Assembly (NCBI GenBank): GCA_003013855.2 | Contig: PVNU02002347.1 | Location: 248,001 to 312,000, forward strand | Length of the DNA stretch: 64,000 nt | Reading direction: 5' to 3' | Source of the DNA: Liriodendron chinense | Taxonomy: Eukaryota > Streptophyta > Magnoliopsida > Magnoliales > Magnoliaceae | Shown: piece by piece, positions 32,948-43,360 of the stretch | Numbering within the stretch: position 1 is the first letter of the stretch | How the letters are laid out: each line of letters begins with the position of its first letter | The notes under the pieces: model-generated | Database searches by the model: none | Seen by the model: only the letters and a program-made list of their open reading frames with translations | What the model was told of the DNA's origin: nothing | Position numbers and translations under genes: made by a program

Positions 32948-35244
32948 CTTGGGTGATAGAATTTTGGATGGTATGGATGAGATGGGGGATGGGACATAGG
33001 TGAGGCTATGCCTCCTTGGAGTGTGGGCCGCATGGATGATGTGATCGATGGTGACGATGTGGCCATGATGGACATAGATGGGCTGATCTCATGTTTGAAT
33101 GGTATGGATGGTTCAGATGATACCTTTGATGGCTTGGATGCTCTTGATGATGGCCGAGATGCACGACACACTTGCTTGGGTGGACTTGATGTGATCATTG
33201 ATGATGCCCCGATGATCCCTTTGATTGGACAGGATGATGGTTGGATCCATGATTTCATGCTGGAGAGGACTGCAGGTCAAGATCTGATCGTAGATTCTTC
33301 GATCGGGGTTCCCGGGGCCTTCCTTGACCGTTCAGATGCATTTTTCAGTGGTCAGACTTATTAGGATGCCGCGATGTGTGGTGTGATCTTTGCTGATAGT
33401 CTTTTCGATGGAGAGTGCCATCCTTCTTCTGATCGCCGACCCTTTACACATTCAGTTCACGAGGGGGGGGGGTCTTCTCATGCGGCTGAGGTTGTGACTG
33501 TTTCAAACAGCGATGCGACTATATCAGACATAGCCGCTACTGGGGATAGGTCAAGGGCTACTGAGTCTGTAGAGGTTCCAGCTTTTCCTTCTCCTTCACC
33601 CGTTGATCTTCTGATCCTTGATGAGCTGTCATCGATCCCTAGGCCTTTTGTTCTGGAGGGGATTCCTGTGAGGACTTGCTAGTTGCTTCCTCGTCCTTCT
33701 TGCTCGCCGCGGTTGCTTGCTTGGCTTGATAGATTGTCAGTTTATGAGATTCGAGACTTGGAGTCATATGGCTTCGGCTGTCTGATCCATATGGCTAGAG
33801 TTGACATTGACTGGAGGATGCTCGGGGCTGCACTGATTGACTGGGTCCCCTCGTTGAACTTGTTCGCATTCAATGACATGGAGATGGGACCTTCTTTGGA
33901 GGAGCTTGCGCGTTTGACAGGTCTTCTTTGGGATTATACTCTGTATTTTTCGTCGAAAACTTTACCGAAGACTGCCACACTGCAGAACTGGTTCGGGATC
34001 CCCTATCTTGTTCAGCTTGCAGCTGCTGGCCAGGATGCTGTGGTGTCCTCCTTGGATTTGTTGTATGATCTTTTTTCAGGTCCTCAGAGTGTGGTAGGGT
34101 CTCTACTTTCTCAGAATGCACTGATGTTCTGCTTGATAGCTGAGGTGCTATTCTCGGGATGGCGCAGGTCTCAGACTCCTTTGCTTTTCGAGGTGATGAG
34201 CCGAGTTGTCCATCGTCAGGGGATCATTTCTCTCGTCCTGGCTGAGCTGTTTAATGGGTTGACTGACTGGGCCCTGGGCCGTACCCGTGTCCTTCGCGGC
34301 TATTGTGCATTTCTCCAGGTATCTTCTCTGCACTTTCCTTTCTCTTTTCTTGTTTTTTGGGAATTGCTCTGCTCTAGCTAAACTTCTTTTCCTTATTGTG
34401 ACCAAGTCTGGCTATGGGAGCGTCTTTCGCTGACTGTTCTTGTACCATTTCCTAGCACCCATCGCCCTGACCTTATGCGACACATCATGGAGTTTCTTCC
34501 GCATATGGCTAGGATTAGTGAGCCCTTGTATCGTAGGATGTTTGCTGAGCTGCGTGACTGGAATGTTCGTTGGGAGTCATCTTGGCTTTCGCTTCCTCCA
34601 GTACTTTGTGATGCGCACCGCCTTCCTCTGATGCTGGTAGGGTTTCGATCTTACTTTTCTTATCATCCTATCTGATTCCTACGGCAGTTTGGGTATGAGC
34701 AGGATGCTCCTATTTTTGCTTTTACGGGTATCGAGCATCGAGCACTTTCGTCTAGATCATTTAACTTTAGGTCTCGAGTTGATGGATCTTGTGTGAGTTA
34801 CTTGACTGCTGATTTGCTTGGTTTTGAGCTGTGGACTTTTTCGATGGCGATCGCCCCATACCAGCACTGGGTTGCTGAGCAGTCTCTATACCGGCACATT
34901 CCTTGCTGGCACTAGGCTGCCGATGAGGATGAGCAGGATATGCTTGGGGATGCTGGCTCTTCATCTGGTTCGTATGAGCCCTTTGAGGAGCGCCCATTTA
35001 TCGATCCTGGTTTCCTCTTGGCCACTTGCTATTTGAGATCTCTGCACTTCGGTATCATTGTGAGATGATGTCGAGGAGATTGGCTGCCGATCAGAGGTTG
35101 TGTGACGAGGAGACAGCGATCCATAGCCTTGAGAGAGATGAGGTGCATTACGTGAGAATGGAGGTGAGCAGGTTAAGAGCGGGGCTATTTCTTTATGAGT
35201 CAGATGACTTACCTGATGTAGCCGAGGAGGAGGGTAGAGATTGA
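32948..35244 (+). pseudogene. Antisense ORF 2 (DUF7745-like), main part
   Basis: After the right copia TSD an acidic region (many MDG/DD/LDALDDG phrases, 33008-33364) runs in the same frame as the following blocks, interrupted by TAG at 33362-33364 and TAG at 33680-33682. The globular part starts near 33690 with LLAWLDRLSVYEIRDLESYG, then IDWRMLGAALIDWVPSLNLF and MGPSLEELARLTGLL. This order (a W or LD helix, hydrophobic helices, WDP-like turn, F-x-F, PTLEE-like motif) is what I recall for DUF7745, a retroelement-associated plant domain. A candidate intron begins at 34319 (CAG/GTATCT), and a later segment (34411-34672) has LWERLSLTVLVPF and MRHIMEFLPHMARISEPLYR. The last frame, 35026-35244, has a coiled-coil-like ISALRYHCEMMSRRLAADQR. 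Function is unknown; two stops make the ORF non-functional as it stands. Confidence 0.6.
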
Positions 35245-36316
35245 TTATGTCGCCCGTCTGTACATTCCTTTTTGCATGACTGGTGATGATGCATTTTTTA
35301 GTATTTTTTGAAAATGATGAATGATATATGTAAAAGAAACATGATGCATTTAATGAAAAGAGAAAACTTTTTTTGAGAACTTATTGTGCCATGAGTTGTC
35401 TTGTGAGTGTGTGTCTGGATTTTGTGCCGGGATACAGGAATCAGAACTGAGGCTCAGTCAATGCTTTGACCGGTGTCTCGAGAGTGACTTGCGTGAAATC
35501 CCTTTGATTCCCTAGAGGTGTAGGCAGTGGAAACTGTTGCTTCCTGAGATTGTCAGAGTTTGTAGAGTTCTTTGTTCCCGACTGTACTTCTTCTTGTTCT
35601 TGAACTGCAACTACTTGAACTGATCTAGACCGTCTGATTCCTTTTTACCTGCACTTCTAATTTTTCTTTTTCTATTTGAGCCATTTTTGCCTGCAGCACT
35701 CTTTCGAGTTTTCACTACAGCCGGCCTTTTTCCGTCATTTTTGCCCGTGGCGCCCTTTCGGGTTTTCACCACGTCCCGGGTGTTTGATCTTGCCTGTCCC
35801 TTGGCAGCTATGCTGTTTTTACCCTAGGCGCCCTTTCGGGTTTTCACCAAGTCCGCTGTATGCCCACTGTTTTTACTTGGAGCGCCCTTTCGGGTTTTCA
35901 CTCCGCCCTCTTTGTTTAGGCACACATTTTCTTTTCTTTTTCTTAGATAACTGCGGCGGCTAAAGGTCGGGAATCCGTCATTGCAGGCCGATGGAAGCCT
36001 TTTAGCCCTTATCCTAAGTTACGATGATAGAGCTGTTGGTCTTAGCTATGGACCCTTCTGAGATGGATGGATGGGTGGCTGTGCTTTTTCTCGGGTTGAT
36101 TTTTCTCAGGTGCCTTGTTTTGGCTCCCCATTTTCTTTTCTTTTCTCTTTTTTTTTTCTCGTATTCCTTCTTCTTTTTTTTTTCTTTTCTCTTTTTTCTT
36201 TTAAATCCCCTTATTTGAAACACTTATTGGTGGACGGAAATGATTTCTCAGAGGCTTTAGCTTCGACCTCTTGACTTCAGCTCTATTAATGTAACTCTTG
36301 ATAGGGTCAGAATGAC
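35245..36316 (-). other. Spacer between integrase and antisense ORF 2
   Basis: No gene is visible. It contains a GCGCCCTTTCGGGTTTTCA repeat block (35690-35915) and a pyrimidine-rich stretch at 36120-36205 (long purine tract on the minus strand). The latter could be an internal polypurine tract, but this is a guess from composition only. Confidence 0.5.
35690..35915. repeat. Four degenerate CCCTTTCGGGTTTTCAC repeats
   Basis: CACTCTTTCGAGTTTTCAC, GCGCCCTTTCGGGTTTTCAC (three times) occur at about 35697, 35749, 35829 and 35881, spaced 52-80 bp, each followed by CACGTCC-, CAAGTCC- or TCCGCCC-type text. CCCTTTCGGG can pair with itself (CCC/GGG around TTTC), so each unit may form a small hairpin in either transcript. 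Confidence 0.8.
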
Positions 36317-37729
36317 TTACCCGTGAAAGATCTTCACTTTGTCGGCGTTGATTGGCTGAGGAAGATCCACCCCTCTCATGCTGGTGAGTCTGAGGGCGCC
36401 TCCGGGAAGTACTTCTCTGATGATCAGCGGTCCGTCCCATGAGGGTTTGAACTTTCCCCTGAGATTCGAAAGGTGTGGCGGTAGAATCTTCTTCATGACC
36501 ATGTCGCCCACCTTGAAACTTCTTTTTCGAACTCTCTTGTTGTAAGCCTGAGCGATCCTTTTCTGATAACACTGAGAATGATTTAGCGCATGCATGCACT
36601 TCTCATCTGCTAGTTGTAACTGATCGAATCTTGCCCGTTGCCATTCTCCTTCTTCAATTCCATTTTCTAGTAATACTCGTAGTGACGGTATTTCCACTTC
36701 CACTGGTAGAACTGCTTCCATTCCATAAGTAAGCTCGAAAGGAGTAACACTTGTAGCAGACCGTACAGATGTTCGATAAGCCCAAAGTGCATATGGGAGC
36801 ATATCTGACCAATCTCGATAAGTCACGACCATCTTCTCGAGTATCCTGACGATTGTCTTGTTTGCGGCTTCCACTCCACCATTCATCTGAAGACGGTAGG
36901 GGCTTGATCGATGACGTTGAATTTTGAACTTGCTGAGGAAGTCATCCATCTTCTTATTGACGAATGGGGTCCCATTATCTGTGATGATGGCATTGGGGAT
37001 TCCATACTGGCATATGATGTTGTTCTTCATGAATTTAATCACTTGGGATGCTGCAATCGTGGTGTAGGAGGCTGCTTCTACCCACTTGGTGAAGTAGTCG
37101 ACTGTCACAAGTATATACTCATGACCGTTTGATGCTTTGGGACTAATCTTCCCAATGATGTCGAGTCCCCACATAGAGAAGGGCCAAGGAGTCGTCAGGT
37201 TGTACAGTTCTGATGAGGAGGCATGAATTTGATTTGCATGCGCTTGGCACTTGAAGCATTTTCTGACGTGCTGGCAGCAGTATGTCTCCATGGTGAGCCA
37301 ATAGTAGCCGAGTCGTATAATCTTCTTTGCCATCATGTACTCGTTCATGTGTGGGCCACAGATTCCTTCGTGTATTTCTTTCATGATCTTCGCAGCTTCC
37401 GTTTTGTCGACGCATCGAAGGAGGATGTGATTATAGAATCGCTTGTAAAGAACTTCGTCACTGATGGTGAACTGGCCGGCCAAACGCTGGATGGTTCGGT
37501 GATCTGTTGCTGTTGCTGACTCTGAATACTCCAGGGTTTCGTGATATTGCCTGATGTTGGCATACCAGGGTTTGTCAGGGACAGCTTCGACTTCTTCTAT
37601 TTGTAGGTAGAAAGCAGGTTCATCTTGAGTTTCGACTGTGAGCTCCCATTCTGAAGCTCCTTTTGGGATCTCAAGCATTGATGCGAGTGTAGGTAGAGCA
37701 TCTGCAAACTGATTCTTGGCTCTGGGCAT
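36317..37729 (-). CDS. Tat/Ogre-like integrase with RNase H C-terminal tail
   Basis: 470 codons are open on the minus strand. The first residues (MPRAKNQFADALPTLASM) are the end of the second RNase H domain. The integrase zinc finger has H-x-H (HEGICGPHMNEYMMAKK) and CFKCQ. The DDE core reads WGLDIIGKI, AIITDNGTPFVN and GGVEAANKTI. WAYRTSVRSATSVTPFELTY and ILPPHLSNLRGKFKPSWDG lie in the C-terminal part, and the ORF ends FHG. All catalytic acidic residues are kept. ATG 37729 is only the first methionine after the solo LTR insertion, which separates this frame from RNase H upstream at 39363. Confidence 0.88.
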   Translation of the reverse strand: MPRAKNQFADALPTLASMLEIPKGASEWELTVETQDEPAFYLQIEEVEAVPDKPWYANIRQYHETLEYSESATATDHRTIQRLAGQFTISDEVLYKRFYNHILLRCVDKTEAAKIMKEIHEGICGPHMNEYMMAKKIIRLGYYWLTMETYCCQHVRKCFKCQAHANQIHASSSELYNLTTPWPFSMWGLDIIGKISPKASNGHEYILVTVDYFTKWVEAASYTTIAASQVIKFMKNNIICQYGIPNAIITDNGTPFVNKKMDDFLSKFKIQRHRSSPYRLQMNGGVEAANKTIVRILEKMVVTYRDWSDMLPYALWAYRTSVRSATSVTPFELTYGMEAVLPVEVEIPSLRVLLENGIEEGEWQRARFDQLQLADEKCMHALNHSQCYQKRIAQAYNKRVRKRSFKVGDMVMKKILPPHLSNLRGKFKPSWDGPLIIREVLPGGALRLTSMRGVDLPQPINADKVKIFHG

Positions 37730-37736
37730 GTATGAG

Positions 37737-39357
37737 TGTTGAGCTCATAATTGTGCATATTCTAACCCCAATTCATCATTCATTATGCATGCTATACATG
37801 TTAAAGGACCAACTTAATATATGATGTGTGATTGTAGGAACAAGATGGAGAGTCCACCATTTGAAAGCTAAATGAGGCCTCTTACAAGTATTGAAGACTA
37901 TAGGATGAAGCATGAAGAAAGATCAAAGAAAGTCAAGCAAGGAGAGAAGAGAAAAGAAAGAAGAAAGAAAGAAAGAATGAAGAAAGAGAAGCCTGACCGG
38001 TCAGTGACCGGTCAGCCATGCATGAGGAGAGGTGTAGGATCACGTCCGACCGGTCATGACCGGTCGGACAAGGCTGCTGGACCTCAATGAAAAGGACCGA
38101 CTGGTCATGACCGGTCGGTCATTACTGCTGTAATATGGACGAAAACATCCGACCGGTCGTGACCGGTCGGGGATGCTTGCTGGACTGATGATCGAATGAG
38201 GCCGACCGGTCATGACCGGTCGGCCATGCTTGCTGGAATGACTATATTTTGAAGCCGACCGGTCGTGACCGGTCGGCTGTGCGAAAGGAGATAGAAACTT
38301 CTAAATTCATCCCGATTTTCTCTGCGCTGCGTAAGTGTTACGCACTTTCTCGATTCTTCCGAAGTTGTGGAGCCTCCAGACTATAAATAGACACCTAGGG
38401 ATTATTCCTTGGGCATCCTAGAAGGGCTCAAGCGAGGTTGGAGGCTGTGGAAGTGAAGATTGGAGTTTCACAACTCCTTTTGGTTTGCTTTGCTGTTTTC
38501 ATGCTTTTTGTAGTTGTTTCATGTTTCCTTGGATCATGAGCAGCTAAACCTCTTAGCTAGGGCTAAGAGGTGAAGCTTGTAGTGAATCCAAGATGTTTTA
38601 ATTCGTAGTTAAGTAGTTTTAGTTTGGAATTCATGATTATGAACTAAGGTTTGAAGTTTATACAAGTTTTTAGGTAATTTTTCTTAGTCTTGTGATGACT
38701 CATGGATGTTTGGATGAATTACTTAACTTCTTAATTTGTTTGCAACGGTATAGACCTGTATGATCCGAGGAATCGGAGTGCGCTCTAGTACTAAGCTCTT
38801 CATAAAGGGACTTCAGGCCAAAGTTCTATTTTAGTTGATTTTCTGGAATATGTAAGGACTGTGCTGGTGATTTGAATCTAGTTCAAATCCTAATCTAACT
38901 TTGTCTTGTGAGAGGACTTGGGGATGGTTATGATTGAGAACTGGACCTATAGGAAAGGGGAATGACCTATGCAATTGAGCATGCTCAGCTCAGCCTAGAC
39001 TGAGTGAATCTTATGCATAGAACTTACATATTACAGACTGTCGGTTTAACAGTTCTATCATCCGACTGGACGGACAGGAATGTCGATTCTAGTTGAGAGA
39101 ATAAGAAACCACAGCGGATTGAACATCAAGGATTGCTACAAGTGGATCCTTGAAACCCTAGTACTCTCTTATAATTAATTACTCTCGATTTAATTCAGCT
39201 TTTGTTACTCACATCAATTTTATACAACAATCTGATTAGTAGACTTCAATAGACACTTGTGGATGAAATTGTGAGATCCTACATAGTCCCTGTGAATTGA
39301 CCTCGGTCTTACCGAGATTATTACTACATCGCAGCCCTACACTTGGGGAAGCGAACA
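37737..39357 (+). mobile_element. Solo LTR of the Athila-like family
   Basis: 1621 bp from TGTTGAGCTC to GCGAACA, clearly homologous to the 1586-bp LTRs at 17428 and 26230 but more diverged. ATGAG occurs directly on both sides (37732-37736 and 39358-39362), a perfect 5-bp TSD. It carries a TATAAATA box at 38392-38399 and six GACCGGTC-RT-GACCGGTC palindromes at 37996-38280. It splits the RNase H/integrase frame of the Tat/Ogre-like element. No internal region remains, so it arose by recombination between two LTRs. Confidence 0.95.
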
Positions 39358-39362
39358 ATGAG

Positions 39363-40110
39363 AAGGTGATTTCCATGAACTCTTCAATCAGATTTTCAAG
39401 ATACACATGATATGGTATCAACTTCTCATCCTTAGTTTTCCATTTTCCATTGGTCTGATTGATGATAAGCTATGAGTCTCCAAACACTCGTAGCTTCTTG
39501 ATGCCCAAAATTATGGCTTCCCTTAAGCCAGCGATGCATGCTTCATATTCTGCCACGTTGTTGGTGCACTCGAATGCTATGCGCCTTGAGATAGGAATAG
39601 GGACATCATCTGGAGAGTAGAGGATTGCTCCGATACCACTCCCTTTAGCATTTGCTGCGCCGTCAAAGAATAACGTCCACTCATCTTTTTTCTTCTTTTC
39701 TTCACCTTTGATAAGCAAGAGATCTTCATCAGGGAAGAATGTCTTGAGCGGTTGATAATCCAGGAGAGAGTGAGCGGCAAGATGATCGGCAAGAGCCTGC
39801 CCCTTGATTGCTTTCTGTGTGACATAGGTGATGTCGAATTCAGACAAGAGTAGCTGCCATTTAGCTATCTTCCAGTGAGTGCCGGTTTCTTGAACAGGTA
39901 TTTGAGCGGATCCATGTGAGCGAGGAGGAGAATAGGGAACTCAATCATGTATTGATGGAGTCGTTGAGTTGCCTAGACTAGGGTGAGGCAAGTCTTCTCG
40001 ATTGGGGAATACCTGGTCTCGTAGTCGGTGAACTTTCGACTCAAATAGTATATCGCTTGTTCCTTCTTTTCGGTCTCGTTGTGCTGGCCGAGAACACAAC
40101 CAAGCTTCGT
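39363..40110 (-). pseudogene. Tat/Ogre-like RNase H region (connection and archaeal-type RNase H)
   Basis: On the minus strand, 40100-39850 encodes in shifted frames the end of the RT connection/first RNase H (frames with AKWQLLLSEFDITYVTQKAI at its end). From 39847 the frame is open for 125 codons: IKGQALADHLAAHSL, then the second RNase H beginning WTLFFDGAANAKGSG and ECTNNVAEYEACIAGLREAI, with the Asp and Glu of the catalytic site kept. A TAG near 39470 and the solo LTR at 39357 end it. A dual RNase H with the second of archaeal type is characteristic of the Tat lineage. Confidence 0.82.
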
Positions 40111-41227
40111 CCAGACCCATGAGCTCGAAGTCTAATTCGATGTCAAAATCATATGATTTGACTTCAAACTCATGCGACTCTTTAGACGAACTTGGCACAT
40201 TAATTATTGAATGCAGGAAAAGAAATGTTTTTGGGTTTTTGAGAATTTTTCTGGAATGTAAATGCTATATGTTTTTGCCTTTTGAAAGTTGTTTATTTTT
40301 TTATTTTTTTTATTTTTTTTTTGGTTTTTGAAATTCTCGGGACTTTGAAGAAGCGAGCATTGCAGACCATGATTGATCCCAGCCTGTCCCAAAGTTTCGC
40401 TCGCTGCTTAAACCGGCATTTTTTTGGAAGCCAGAGCCCTTAAATGACTCTCTGGCTGATTCAGAAGTTAAGGGAACAGATGATCATTCAGGACCCCACA
40501 CTCCTTCCCCTGGAGAGGTGGGGGTTGATGATTTGGGCGAAGAATCACAGTCTGGTCCAATGACCATGATTTCTCGCTGGTTGGGTTCAAGATCTGAGTC
40601 GTACTCAGTCCCTCCCGGATCACTTACCTCACATTGCAGTTCGTCTGGTTCCATAGTGAGAGATGAGTTCGGATTCTAGACATCGGACCAATCCAGGGCT
40701 GGCCATTTCCCTTTCTTGGTCCAATGGATGGGCTGCTTCTGCCCCTGGATGATGGTTGATGATGTTGATTCTGCATAGATGAGCGAGTCGTGCCCCTTGT
40801 TGATTGATGCTGAGATGGGCAAGTCGTGCCCCTGGTTGGCTGGAATTGAAGTGGGCAGGTTGTGCCCCTGGTTAACTGGAGTTGAAATGGGCAGGTTGTG
40901 CCCCTGGTTGGGAGCAGGTATCAGAGTACCCTGGTCTTGAAGCTGCTGTATTTGACTTTCTTCTTCGTCTTTATTCTTCCCTTTTTCTTCTAGAGGCTTA
41001 GATGGTTCAAGAATCCGGTCCCATCGAATGGGAGGCCACGTGGCCCAAGCTAGGCTCATCGGGAGGCTTTTGTGTAGCGCTGTCGGTTGATTCCCTCTTG
41101 GATTTTTGCAAAGTTCTCCTGGCTTGATGAATGGAATGGGAGAGCAACAAAATTTCTTCTTTCTTTTGTCCATGAAGATTGCCCTGCACCTGAGTCCCCA
41201 TTTGCGTTGATTATATACCAGCGGTAT
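40111..41227 (-). pseudogene. Protease-to-RT linker with RT core deleted
   Basis: 41173-40676 encodes a low-complexity linker with repeated NQGHNLPTSIPANQGHDLP-type units (QGH repeats, plus strand GGGCARGTYGTGCCCCTGG at 40813-40920). 40400-40120 encodes shifted fragments of an acidic linker. None of the RT hallmarks (an xDD box, DYRDLN-like or PFGL-like motifs) is found on either strand between 41228 and 39850. RNase H-side sequence starts by about 40100, so about 1.2 kb of RT is missing. The junction lies near 40090-40140. Confidence 0.7.
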
Positions 41228-41848
41228 CTATCTGGACTTGAAATGATTCTTCATACGATACTTGGGGCTCAGAAGTTCTGCTAGTGGAAAGACACGGTCC
41301 ACCTTTATCGGTTCCGGGTTGGCGATAGCGTTCATAGTCTCGAACTCGAAACTATGAAACAGGACGTCTTCTTCAAAGTGTTGGATATCGATGACAGGGA
41401 TGTCTGGTTTAATGGCAGTAGCATTGGAAGGAATGATGAGCTCCTTCTCTGCATGGACAGAGATCACTTGATTTCCACAGATGTACTTCACCCATTGATG
41501 CAGGGTTGATGGCATAGCTCCAATCTTATGCAGCCAAGGTCGTCCGAGTAACATGTTGAAGGAGGCTGATATATCCAGGATTTGAAATGTGATAGTGGAG
41601 ATTTCTGGACCTATCTGTACCTCTATGTCGACCTCCCCTTCCATTAATCGACGGGTGTTGTCGAATGCTCTGACGTATATGGTGCTGGGTCGAAACGAAG
41701 AGGGACTGATTCCCAAGCGTTTTGCAGTCTTGAGCGGGCAGACATTTAAACTTGAGCCGTTATCGACAAGGACTAGCGAGACATAGAGGTTTTTGTATTG
41801 TAAGGCAATGTTGAGGGATCGCCCATGATCCTGTCCTTCTGGCGGCAA
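41228..41848 (-). CDS. Tat/Ogre-like aspartic protease region
   Basis: 206 codons. LVLVDNGSSLNVCPL holds the retropepsin active site (Asp-Asn-Gly-Ser), and LLGRPWLHKIGAMPSTLHQW is the conserved C-terminal protease motif. After it comes the linker with ISVHAEKELIIPSNA and FHSFEFETMN, known from Ogre/Tat polyproteins. The frame is uninterrupted, although ATG 41848 is only the first Met of this open part; upstream frames (42144-41773) carry the preceding ATQLKSIPAQISVWELL block shifted by one base. Confidence 0.85.
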   Translation of the reverse strand: MPPEGQDHGRSLNIALQYKNLYVSLVLVDNGSSLNVCPLKTAKRLGISPSSFRPSTIYVRAFDNTRRLMEGEVDIEVQIGPEISTITFQILDISASFNMLLGRPWLHKIGAMPSTLHQWVKYICGNQVISVHAEKELIIPSNATAIKPDIPVIDIQHFEEDVLFHSFEFETMNAIANPEPIKVDRVFPLAELLSPKYRMKNHFKSR

Positions 41849-43360
41849 CTCATTATCAGTGAAGGTGATGGCGCGCGGAGCCAGGAGCTGTCCGATATCA
41901 ATGCTATCATTTCAGGTGCTGTATCTGAGGAGATATGGGCATCGCTCAGGGTTTTGGCAAACATTTCTCGGTGTATGCGAGAGGTACAGAGTAGCTCCCA
42001 TACTGAGATTTGAGCAGGGATTGACTTAAGCTGAGTTGCCACATCATATATGGCTTCGTTTTTGTTGCCGAGGCCTGAGAGAGCGCCTTTGAAATCTCCT
42101 CTGTTCTGATTATCTCTTCGGATGCAATGCCTATTAGGATTCATGTTTCCTACCTCCGCACATTCTGGATAGTGCCACGAGACTTCTTTATAATTTTCCT
42201 CTCACTTGCTTTCTAGGAGCACTGGTTTTGCAACGGTGCTGGTGTGGGTGACAGATCTTCCTCATATGGAGCTTTTGCCTTGAGGACTACATTGTTGCCT
42301 GTGCTGAAGGGATGATATCAAGGCTTGTCTTCATAGATCACATAAGGTCGCGGTCCTGGCTTGACCGTTCCTGGAGCAGGAGGTTCCCATGGAATGAATA
42401 CTGGTCCTCTTGATATGACAGGGTGTTTCTCTGTTCGGCCCAGCTGTCGTAGTGTGATTGACACGCCTCAGGGACTTGCCCCTTACAGTGTGACTGGCTT
42501 GATTGGAGGAGCCCCTTCCAAGACAATGGGCTCTTGCTGCTGATAAGTATGATCCCTCTCTTGCGGATCGGATTGTTTCTGAGCTGAAATTACCCCTTGC
42601 AAAATGACAGGTTTGTATGCAGGCTCGATGTATGACTGTACTCCTTCCAGGATAACCGGCTCCCAATATGAGTGGTTGTAAGGTGCCCCTTGAATAACGG
42701 GTGCATCATATGGAGGTGCTCCTTTGAGTACTACTGGCTCAGACACTGAAGGAGAAAAGGGGTTTGCCCCTTGCAAGACTGGAGGGGAACTTGTTGGCCC
42801 ATAAGTGTAAGCATGAATGGACTCGATAGGGGAGAAGAAGTGATCGAGACGCTTTCCTTCTTCTATGCTGTTGACGGCAGGGCCACGAGACGAACTGGGG
42901 TCTGTCGGGTGCTGAGGCAGAGGATTCTGAAGGATATTGGTGGAAGATGCTGGAGGAGTTCCAGGGACCGAGATGACGATCTTTCGGTCGTCGATCAGAT
43001 CTTGTATGGCGTTCTTTAGAGTCATGCATCGATCAGTGGTGTGGCCATGCCCTTGATGGTAGGCACAATATTCATTTTCTTGGTAGTTTAGAGCAAAGGA
43101 TGGGGAGGAGGCCTGTGTGCCATTAAAGTAAGTAATTGCTTTTGTACCAGCATAGCCATGACTTGACTGAGTGGCTGAGTGAGAGGGGTGAATTTCCTGA
43201 GCTCCCTGTAATTTTGCCTATTCTGATACTAGTATTGGCCGTTTCCCCTAAACTGCTGCTGCTGTCGAGGTGGTTGTGGCTGTGGTTGAGGATTTGGTTG
43301 TGGCTGATACCGCTAAGGTTGATGCTGAACCTGATTCTTCTGATACTATTGACGTCCCTG
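41773..43360 (-). pseudogene. Tat/Ogre-like gag C-terminus and linker
   Basis: Reading from 43080 the minus strand encodes a Cys/His knuckle-like CAYHQGHGHTTDRC followed by LKNAIQDLIDDRKI, then a Pro-rich linker with repeated PVVLKGAPP, PVILEGV, PVILQGV and PIVLEGAPP phrases (42980-42490). Then come frame breaks, and 42144-41773 encodes NEAIYDVATQLKSIPAQISV and EMFAKTLSDAHIS, which precede the protease in this lineage. The phrases match Tat/Ogre gag-pol but the frame is broken at several places. Confidence 0.75.
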
